Origin: Ruficoccus amylovorans
GTDB lineage: Bacteria > Verrucomicrobiota > Verrucomicrobiia > Opitutales > Cerasicoccaceae
Length of the DNA stretch: 64,000 bases
Assembly: GCF_014230085.1 (NCBI RefSeq)
Contig: NZ_JACHVB010000014.1
Span: 124,001 to 188,000 of the forward strand
Reading direction: 5' to 3'
Under the pieces are notes generated by a model, which did no database searches, was not told the origin of the DNA, and saw only the letters and a list, made by a program, of their open reading frames with translations. Both the position numbers and the translations under genes were made by a program. Of the stretch, positions 34,595-40,989 are shown one piece after another; positions within the stretch are counted from its first letter, which is position 1, and each line of letters opens with the position of its first letter.

Positions 34595-36379
34595 ATGTTA
34601 GACCGTACTAATAAAAAAGAAGAAGTTCTACAAGGGGTTGCCGCTTCGCCCGGCGTCGCCCATGGGGAAGTCTTCGTCATTCACCAGCGGGATCTCGAAA
34701 TTCCCGTCCTCGAACTGGAACCGGCCTACATCCCCCGCGAGATTGAACGTTTCGAGCGAACGCTGTTCGAGACGCGCAAGGAGATCCTCCGCGTGCGCAA
34801 CGAAGTGGCCGAACGCCTCGGCGAGGGCGAGGCCAAGATTTTTGACGCTCACCTGCTGGTGCTCGAAGATACCGCGCTGATCGACGAGACGATCCGCCAG
34901 ATCGAGGAGACGCACCACAATGTCGAGCATTGCTACGCCCAGGTGGCGCAGCACTACATCGAGGTCTTCGCCGCGCTCGACGACGAGTACATCAAGGAGC
35001 GGATGACGGACATCCGCGACGTGACCCGGCGCGTGCTCCAGAATCTTCTCGGGCAGACCGCACAGAACCTTTACGAACTGACCTCGGAGCGCATCGTCGC
35101 CTCCGAGGATGTCTCGCCCTCCGATGCCGCCCAGTTGGAGGGCAGCAAGGTGATCGGCGTCGTCACCGACGCCGGCAGCCGCACCAGCCACGCGGTCATC
35201 ATGGCCCGCTCGCTCAAAATCCCTGCCGTGGTCGGCCTGCACGATGTCACCAAGCGCCTGAACAGCGGTGACTATGTGCTGGTCGATGGTTATGACGGGA
35301 CGGTGATTATCAACCCCGGCGAGGAGACGCTGTTCCGCTATGGCAAGCTCAAGCAGGAGCGCCAGAACATCCAAAAGGCTTTCGAGAAAAGCAGCCTGCT
35401 GCCCGCCACCACGCTCGATGGGAAAACTCTGAAAGTTTACGGTAACATCGGCGGGCCCGAAGAGTGCCCCGGTGTGCTGGGTAACGGGGGCGCGGGCGTC
35501 GGGCTTTACCGGACCGAGTCGCTCTTCATCAGCCGGGACAAGTTCCCCACAGAGGAGGAGCAGTTTCAGGTTTACCGGCGGGCGGTGGAGGCCATGCAGC
35601 CCAACCCGATGATCATCCGCACACTCGACCTCGGCGGCGATAAGATGGTCAGCAGCTATCAGTACGCGCAGGAGGAGGAGAACCCCTTCATGGGCTTCCG
35701 GGCGATCCGTTTCTGCCTGGAGCATACCGATGTTTTCAAGGACCAGCTCAGGGCCATCCTGCGGGCGAGTGCATTCGGCGAGGTGCAGATCATGTATCCC
35801 ATGATCAGCAGCGTGGAAGAGCTTCTGCGCGCCAACCAGGTGCTGGAAGAGGCCCGCGAGGAACTGCGCAACCGCCATGCCGCCTTCGACGAGAACATCA
35901 AGGTCGGCAGCATGATCGAAATCCCCGGCGCGGCCCTGGTGGCCGACTTGCTGGCCGAGCATTGCGACTTTTTCAGTATCGGTACGAACGACTTGATCCA
36001 GTACCTGCTGGCGGTTGACCGGGTTAACGACCGGATCGCGCACCTTTACCAGCCAAACCACCCGGCGGTGGTGCGGACACTGGAGCGGATCATGGACGTG
36101 GCCCGTGAGCACAAGGTGCCGGTCGGAGTCTGCGGCGAGATGGCGGCGGACCCGATTTATGTGCCCTTGCTCTACGGGCTGGGGGCCGAGTCCATCAGCG
36201 TGACACCCGCCTCGCTGCCCGAGATCAAGTACCTGCTGCGGCGTATGAAGCTCAAAGAGGCCCAGGCGCTGGCCAAAAAGGTCGCCCGCCTGTCCGATCC
36301 GGAGAGCATCTATATGACCCTGTCCGCGTTTTACGCCAAGGTCATGGGCGATCTTTTCAAGGAAGAGTCAGAGTCCTGA
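34595..36379 (+). CDS. ptsI: Phosphoenolpyruvate-protein phosphotransferase, PTS enzyme I
   Basis: Transfers phosphate from PEP to HPr. From ATG 34595 the protein has 594 residues. The HPr-binding helical domain is N-terminal (GVAASPGVAHGEVF, then IFDAHLLVLED). The phospho-His is His199 in GSRTSHAVIMARSLKIPAVVG. The TIM-barrel C-terminus has GLYRTESLF, the PEP-binding RTLDLGGDK, FSIGTNDLIQY, the Asp-rich metal loop and Cys/Gly in VGVCGEMA. HPr is encoded about 2 kb downstream on the other strand. No EIIA/B/C gene is visible, so a regulatory use is possible. Confidence 0.95.
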   Translation: MLDRTNKKEEVLQGVAASPGVAHGEVFVIHQRDLEIPVLELEPAYIPREIERFERTLFETRKEILRVRNEVAERLGEGEAKIFDAHLLVLEDTALIDETIRQIEETHHNVEHCYAQVAQHYIEVFAALDDEYIKERMTDIRDVTRRVLQNLLGQTAQNLYELTSERIVASEDVSPSDAAQLEGSKVIGVVTDAGSRTSHAVIMARSLKIPAVVGLHDVTKRLNSGDYVLVDGYDGTVIINPGEETLFRYGKLKQERQNIQKAFEKSSLLPATTLDGKTLKVYGNIGGPEECPGVLGNGGAGVGLYRTESLFISRDKFPTEEEQFQVYRRAVEAMQPNPMIIRTLDLGGDKMVSSYQYAQEEENPFMGFRAIRFCLEHTDVFKDQLRAILRASAFGEVQIMYPMISSVEELLRANQVLEEAREELRNRHAAFDENIKVGSMIEIPGAALVADLLAEHCDFFSIGTNDLIQYLLAVDRVNDRIAHLYQPNHPAVVRTLERIMDVAREHKVPVGVCGEMAADPIYVPLLYGLGAESISVTPASLPEIKYLLRRMKLKEAQALAKKVARLSDPESIYMTLSAFYAKVMGDLFKEESES

Positions 36380-36398
36380 GGCCGATTCTTACCGAAGG

Positions 36399-36567
36399 GA
36401 TTTAACAGGAAGGTCGGAAAGGGCGAAAAGATGCGCGTCCAGCCCTGCCATTGTTGCCTCCACGGGGGACGGATTATCAGGTCTTGGGCATCTCTATGGC
36501 TGAAAATAGAAATCGCCGCGGGGGGCTGGTATTCCTTTCTGATCTTCCCGTCCTTTCTGTTAAATTC
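36399..36567. repeat. Hairpin-forming intergenic element, family 2, copy 2
   Basis: The left end GGATTTAACAGGAAGGTCGG and the right end (reverse complement of CCCGTCCTTTCTGTTAAATT) are imperfect inverted repeats, the same ends as at 4426-4568. It occupies the gap between convergent ptsI and queE and has no ORF. Confidence 0.6.
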
Positions 36568-36576
36568 CTTGTTTTA

Positions 36577-37329
36577 TCAGACGCCGCGCTTGCTGCCGTA
36601 GAGGTGGACGTGCAGGCGGTCGCCGAAGCGGTAGCCGTGTTGCAGGCAGAGGGGGGCGAGCCAGCGGCTTTTTTCCCGCAGTTCGTCGGGACTGGTTCCT
36701 TCGGGCATGAGAAGGATGCGGCTCTGCGGAATGTCGTAGCGGTTTTGTAGCGTGCGGACTTCCTCCAGGTCGGCGGCATTGGCGACGACGAACTTGAACC
36801 ACGCCCGCTCACACCGGGCGAAGAAGGCGATGGCATCCGGCTTTTCGCGTTCGGTGGGGGAGTTGCCGGAGTTCGAGAGCTTGGGGGAGACGTTGTACTG
36901 CGCTATGTGCGCATCGAGAGCCGGGGGCGGGCGCAGCGTGCCGTTGGTCTCGACCTCGAAACGGCAGGCCGGATCAAGCCTGAGCAGATGCGCGGCCAGG
37001 CGGGCGAGTTCCCGCCCCTGGAGTAGCGGCTCCCCGCCGGTGAAGATCAGGTTGCGCGCCCGAAACTTGAGGATAAGTTCAGCCACGCTTTCGCAGTCCA
37101 GTTCGATGATTTCCTCCTCGCGGCGGTACTTGCGGGGGGCGTCGGGGGTGTCGTTAACGTGCCTGTACTGGGTATTGGTCCAGTTCCAGGTGTAGGCAGT
37201 GTCGCACCAGGTGCAGTGGAGGTTGCACAGGGAGAGGCGGACGAAGACGCTGGGCACGCCCATGCTGAGACCTTCGCCTTGCAGGCTTTCGAAGATTTCG
37301 GGGCCGGTGCCGTGTCTGGCCAGTTTCAT
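36577..37329 (-). CDS. queE: 7-carboxy-7-deazaguanine synthase QueE
   Basis: Radical-SAM enzyme of queuosine/deazapurine synthesis. From ATG 37329 the 250-residue protein opens with GPEIFESLQGEGLSMGVPSVFVRL and binds its cluster through CNLHCTWCDT, the C-x3-C-x2-C of the family. It continues with FTGGEPLLQG and VETNGT, then YNVSPKLSNSG, where QueE has vSPK. The longer frame upstream (37330-37440) is non-conserved. No queC or queD lies nearby. Confidence 0.93.
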   Translation of the reverse strand: MKLARHGTGPEIFESLQGEGLSMGVPSVFVRLSLCNLHCTWCDTAYTWNWTNTQYRHVNDTPDAPRKYRREEEIIELDCESVAELILKFRARNLIFTGGEPLLQGRELARLAAHLLRLDPACRFEVETNGTLRPPPALDAHIAQYNVSPKLSNSGNSPTEREKPDAIAFFARCERAWFKFVVANAADLEEVRTLQNRYDIPQSRILLMPEGTSPDELREKSRWLAPLCLQHGYRFGDRLHVHLYGSKRGV

Positions 37330-37495
37330 ACCCCTAAGCGTGTGAGGATGCGCGCCGGACAAGGCAACCCCAAAGCGGAGACATTGCTGCGTTACGGGCA
37401 GGTGGTGAGGCGGCGTCAGAGATAAGCTGGGAGATGGCATGCTGTTGACTCCAGCTTTTGATAAACCAGACGATCCCCGCCGCAGGCGGCGCGGC

Positions 37496-38038
37496 TCACT
37501 CCTCCATCAGGACAAGCGTGTAGGCATCGCTGTCCACGACGCGGAAGCTGCCCTGGGCCAGGTTGCCGTCGTCGAGGCTTTGGTCCACCATTTGCATCTG
37601 CTCATCGTCCACTCTGGCGGCTCGCAGGGAAACGCCTGCCGCTATGCCAAAGACCCCACACTCCCAATCCCAGTTACCGCCCATCGGAGTGGTGTTTTCA
37701 AAATCGTGACGCGGGATATAGCCCTCCATCTCCGGCGGGAGGATCCCCTCATTGGTGTCCTCGGGCCAGAAGCCGTTCTCCATCTCGTACATGGTAAAAG
37801 CCCCTTTGAACTGCCGGAATGCGTTAAGTATGATCGTATTCTGGGAACGAAGCCGCACCTGATGAAACGATGATACGGCCAGCACCGCCAGTATGCCTAC
37901 AACAATGACAACAACCATGATCTCGACCAGGGTGAATCCGGGCCGATTCTGAAGCGAGAGAGGACTGAGCTCACGCTTCCCGGGGCAGGGCGCAGAGCGA
38001 CAGGTGCGAGCTTCGCACATGGGTCGGGAGGGAGTCAT
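37496..38038 (-). CDS. Type IV prepilin-like protein (pseudopilin)
   Basis: A 180-residue protein with a class-III signal: a basic leader ending in NRPG, then FTLVEIMVVVIVVGILAVLA, the typical +1 Phe and +5 Glu for prepilin peptidase. The leader (about 34 residues) is longer than usual, so a later internal start is possible. The rest has a long helix (LRSQNTIILNAFRQFKGAF) and a small beta domain (MEGYIPRHDFENTTPMGGNWDW), as in GspG/GspH-like or Verrucomicrobial prepilins. Single gene with no secretion genes alongside. Confidence 0.85.
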   Translation of the reverse strand: MTPSRPMCEARTCRSAPCPGKRELSPLSLQNRPGFTLVEIMVVVIVVGILAVLAVSSFHQVRLRSQNTIILNAFRQFKGAFTMYEMENGFWPEDTNEGILPPEMEGYIPRHDFENTTPMGGNWDWECGVFGIAAGVSLRAARVDDEQMQMVDQSLDDGNLAQGSFRVVDSDAYTLVLMEE

Positions 38039-38336
38039 ACTGGCGCATGATTAAACGGATTCAGGCGGGGATTTATGTGCGGCAGAGTGAATCAGGAGGG
38101 AAGATTGGGCTGTTTGAAATTATCCCACTGGGTGGTATCCCTTAACTATGCGCTACAGGAGACAATAGACAAGCCGATAAGGTGTTGACCTGCATAAATA
38201 ACAGTCCGTGAGGATACTACCTCTCTCAACATGCTTAATACCAACTATTAGCGCCACGTTAAAAGTTCGCTAATCTTGCGCAGAGGATATGGATGGGGCC
38301 GGTATTTCGGCCCGAATCATCCGCTGGGGCCGATTT
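38039..38336. other. Gene-free stretch
   Basis: About 300 bases between the prepilin start and the HPr stop. I see no ORF, RNA or convincing promoter. A promoter for the prepilin gene is expected at the left end but none stands out. Confidence 0.5.
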
Positions 38337-38639
38337 TCAGGCTTCCTCGAACTTGCGGGAGAAGAGTTCTTCCAGCTCGTTGAGGAGGTCGGGGGCCTTG
38401 TCGCCGGTGGCGATGAACTTGAGTTCGGAGCCCTGCCCGGCGGCCAGCATCATCAGTCCCATGATACTTTTGCCGTTGATCTGGTCGCTGTCTTTTTCGA
38501 CCCAGACTTCTACGCTTTCGTATTTGTTGGCAATCCGCACGATCATCGCAGCGGGCCGCGCATGGATGCCCATCTTGTTCTGTACTTTGAGAACACGGGT
38601 GACTTCGTTGCCATTGTCGGCTCTGTCTTTCAAATCCAT
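38337..38639 (-). CDS. HPr family phosphocarrier protein
   Basis: 100 residues from ATG 38639. The active-site His lies in KMGIHARPAAMIVRIANKY and the regulatory serine in INGKSIMGLMMLAAGQGSEL, the HPr-kinase recognition region of Ser-46 type. It carries about 13 extra N-terminal residues (DLKDRADNGNEVT) relative to E. coli HPr. With enzyme I encoded 2 kb away and no EII proteins in the window, it may serve regulation rather than sugar uptake. The predicted promoter places transcription start after the alternative TTG at 38651, which supports this ATG. Confidence 0.92.
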   Translation of the reverse strand: MDLKDRADNGNEVTRVLKVQNKMGIHARPAAMIVRIANKYESVEVWVEKDSDQINGKSIMGLMMLAAGQGSELKFIATGDKAPDLLNELEELFSRKFEEA

Positions 38640-38652
38640 ATCAAAGGCCAAG

Positions 38653-38681
38653 TTTTAGAGACGCGGGGGCTACCTTGTCAA
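38653..38681 (-). promoter_or_regulatory. Putative promoter of the HPr gene
   Basis: On the minus strand a perfect -35 TTGACA (38676-38681) is 17 bp from CTAAAA (38653-38658). The leader would be only about 7 nt. Confidence 0.45.
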
Positions 38682-38822
38682 GGAGAGGTGACAAGTAAAG
38701 CGAATTCGTCTCTGGTAAACGGGGCAAAGTCTCTGCTGATCTGTGAAAATAGCATTGCCCTGTGCCGGAGTATGTCAAATGATCGCCGACCAGAAGCTTT
38801 AACACCCAACCCGTTGATCCTT

Positions 38823-39668
38823 ATGTTCATAAAAGCGTCTTTCTGCTCACTTCTCGTTATTTCCTCACTGGGCTTGTATGCCGACGACCACTTTGAAGCG
38901 GCTCAGGTCTGCACCATGCAGGGGCAGAGCGAAGCGGCCGACCGCTACGCGCAGATGGACTTCACGCGCTTTGTCGCGGGTAATGCCACGCTGTTCAACG
39001 ACAATAATACCGACACGACGGTGAAGGGCTTCGCCTACTTCGACCTGGAAGACGACGATCTGCGCGAGGAACTGAAGGAAAAGACCAAGGAAGGCTACTC
39101 CGTGCTGCTGAGCTTCGTGCTCCAGCAGGTCGTGGGCAAGCCGCGCCCGCTGCGTATCGAGTACATCGGTACGGTCAACGACAAGGACTCCGACAAGAGC
39201 CGCGCCCAGCAGTTTCAGGCCAATCAGATTTCCCGGGCCAACAACGTGCTGGAGCAGACCTCCGAGCCGGGCCTCAAGGTAGTGGACGTGACCAGCCTGG
39301 TCAAGCACACGCTCAAGGGCCGCTGGCTGGTCCTGCGCTTTGAGCAGGACGGGCTGCGCATCGAGGACGGCGGTAACGACCTTTACCAGTTCAACCCGAA
39401 CAACAGCACCGTCCGCCTGACCTTCACCAAGGACAAGAAGAAGCTCAAGGGCGTCATCGATGGCTACCATGAAGACGGTCTTGGCGGCCTCCTGCCCGAC
39501 ATGCAGACGAATATCCTGCCCGATATGCAGAGCGACATCGTTCCGGACATGAGCAGCGATTTGGTCCCCGATATGCACAAGAATATCCTGCCGGATATGG
39601 ATACCCAAAACATCCTGCCGGATATGCCGCAGGGCAGCATCATTCAGGACCAGAACAACCAGCAGTAG
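38823..39668 (+). CDS. Secreted protein with C-terminal PDM octapeptide repeats
   Basis: No family recognised. 281 residues from ATG 38823, which begins a signal peptide (FIKASFCSLLVISSLGLYA). The middle (about 45-200) is a mixed alpha/beta region with FVAGNATLFNDNN and VVDVTSLVKHTLKGRWLVLRF, faintly like DNRLRE-type surface modules. Residues about 223-270 are six near-perfect 8-residue repeats of the form [IL][LV]PDMxx[ND]. The next gene starts immediately after the stop (TAG then GTG), so the two are coupled. Confidence 0.7.
   Translation: MFIKASFCSLLVISSLGLYADDHFEAAQVCTMQGQSEAADRYAQMDFTRFVAGNATLFNDNNTDTTVKGFAYFDLEDDDLREELKEKTKEGYSVLLSFVLQQVVGKPRPLRIEYIGTVNDKDSDKSRAQQFQANQISRANNVLEQTSEPGLKVVDVTSLVKHTLKGRWLVLRFEQDGLRIEDGGNDLYQFNPNNSTVRLTFTKDKKKLKGVIDGYHEDGLGGLLPDMQTNILPDMQSDIVPDMSSDLVPDMHKNILPDMDTQNILPDMPQGSIIQDQNNQQ
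39489..39633 (+). repeat. Tandem 24-bp repeat encoding PDM octapeptides
   Basis: Six units encoding LLPDMQTN, ILPDMQSD, IVPDMSSD, LVPDMHKN, ILPDMDTQN and ILPDMPQG. Codon-level variation (GAC/GAT, CCC/CCG) shows the protein repeat is kept more strictly than the DNA. Confidence 0.85.
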
Positions 39669-40601
39669 GTGAGTACCCGACCGACCGCTCCGGCACCGGA
39701 GCCTTTGAGCGACGCGCAGATAGTCGAGGCGGTGCACCAGCGCCAGCAACAGCGCCCCGAAGGTCTGCGCAAGGGCGTGTTGGTCCTGCTCGGGTTCGTG
39801 CTATTCGCAGTGGTCGGGCTGATTCCGTTCAGCCTGGATTATTTCTGCCTGCTGGCGGTGGCGGTGATCGTTCATGACCTCGGACATCTGCTGGCCATGA
39901 AGCGCTCCGGCTGCGCGGATAGCGGGCTGTTTGTACTGCGGTTTTTCAATCGCTGGGTCAATGATATGCCTTCGGCCAAAGATCCGGCGGTGTGCCTGCG
40001 CCTGGCATTGGCCGGGCCCTTGGTCGGCACGCTTGGGATCTATCTCGCCATGTGCCTGGCGCCGTGGATCGGCTACGCCGGTGCGCTGTGGTTTGTGTGG
40101 GCGAGCTGCCTGTTTAATCTTTATAATGTGCTCCCGGTGAAACCCCTCGACGGGGGCCGCGTGCTTCAATACACGCTGGTGGGCAGGCACCCGTTGCTGG
40201 ACCTTTCGGGAAAGTACCTGGTCGTTGCAGCACTGCTTTATGCGTCGGTGGCGAGCGGGTACTGGTTTATCGCGCTGATCGGGTTTTTCCTTTTTCTGTC
40301 CTCGGTCTTTACCCAGCCGGTGGTGAATATCTCCCATCGGCTGCGTGGTGAGCCGGGGTTCGGGGAAGGCGAGCTGACTGCTGAGAAAGTTGCCCGCATC
40401 CGGAAGGAAATCCGCACGCTGAGTCCCGCGCTGGAAAAGGGCCGCAACGCGGGTGACCAGGCGGGTACGATCATTAAGGTCTGGGAGGGCGCGAAGCAGC
40501 GCTACGCTCCGGCGGGCTTATCGGCGGCCGCGCTGGCGATTTATCTCCTGCTGATCGGACTGCTGGGACATGCCTACTACCGAATCATTCTCGGTGGATA
40601 G
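39669..40601 (+). CDS. M50-like membrane metalloprotease with HDLGH in place of HExxH
   Basis: A 310-residue polytopic protein resembling site-2-protease/M50 family members. A transmembrane segment carries His69-Asp-Leu-Gly-His73 (VIVHDLGHLLAMKRSG), where active M50 enzymes have HExxH. The second family motif NVLPVKPLDGGRVL supplies the third metal ligand Asp161. ALAGPLVGTLG is the usual A.AGP segment. The general base Glu is thus Asp; whether it still cleaves is open. Six or so helices, a soluble loop near 230-275 and a final helix. It uses GTG directly after the stop of the repeat protein, suggesting a functional pair. Confidence 0.75.
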   Translation: MSTRPTAPAPEPLSDAQIVEAVHQRQQQRPEGLRKGVLVLLGFVLFAVVGLIPFSLDYFCLLAVAVIVHDLGHLLAMKRSGCADSGLFVLRFFNRWVNDMPSAKDPAVCLRLALAGPLVGTLGIYLAMCLAPWIGYAGALWFVWASCLFNLYNVLPVKPLDGGRVLQYTLVGRHPLLDLSGKYLVVAALLYASVASGYWFIALIGFFLFLSSVFTQPVVNISHRLRGEPGFGEGELTAEKVARIRKEIRTLSPALEKGRNAGDQAGTIIKVWEGAKQRYAPAGLSAAALAIYLLLIGLLGHAYYRIILGG

Positions 40602-40688
40602 GGGGTCGGAGGCAGCCCGCAATGGGTTGACAGTATCGCGGACGCCATGAACGGGGCGATCTGCTGCTGAGGCGGGAAAGGGGGAGGT

Positions 40689-40734
40689 GTCCCTGATATA
40701 CGTGACTGTGAGCCGGGCGAGCATCTGTTATAAT
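40689..40734 (+). promoter_or_regulatory. Regulon promoter A: palindrome plus -10 box upstream of GH78 gene
   Basis: Palindrome GTCCCT-GATATA-CGTGAC (40689-40706), a perfect TATAAT at 40729-40734, 22 bp apart. The position of a -35 (CTGTGA) does not match consensus. Same architecture as the other four sites. Confidence 0.7.
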
Positions 40735-40772
40735 GGCCGTCACCGTTAACCCAGACAACCATTCTGCCCCGC

Positions 40773-40961
40773 ATGATTTTTCTCGCCCGTAGATTTTTCG
40801 TGTTCCTGCTCGTCGGCTGTTTCCACTTTTGTGCACGCCGAGGCCCTGGTCGAGCGAACGTGACCCAAAAAAGGCATCTGCGCTGTACACGTGTTGGCCG
40901 GGGATCGTTTGAAGCAACGCCGTCATTCCCCGGTCAGTGTGACCAGTTAATGGGAGAATAA
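40773..40961 (+). CDS. Possible small leader ORF (62 codons) in the GH78 transcript
   Basis: It lies wholly inside the predicted 250-nt leader, starting about 32 nt after the expected transcription start and ending 28 nt before the GH78 ATG. The N-terminus (IFLARRFFVFLLVGCFHFC) is hydrophobic with a lipobox-like LVGC; the rest is basic and unremarkable. There is no ribosome site, so it may be chance, a decayed gene or a regulatory leader peptide. Confidence 0.25.
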   Translation: MIFLARRFFVFLLVGCFHFCARRGPGRANVTQKRHLRCTRVGRGSFEATPSFPGQCDQLMGE

Positions 40962-40989
40962 CAGACAAACATTTAAATCGCATAACCTA

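Noticed and set aside
39489-39633. Possible CRISPR or structural DNA repeat
   Set aside because: The 24-bp units are contiguous, in frame and vary at third codon positions, so this is a protein repeat.
40626-40660. TTGACA promoter ahead of the GH78 unit
   Set aside because: No -10 box lies at 16-18 bp; the TATAAT at 40729 with the shared palindrome is the better promoter.
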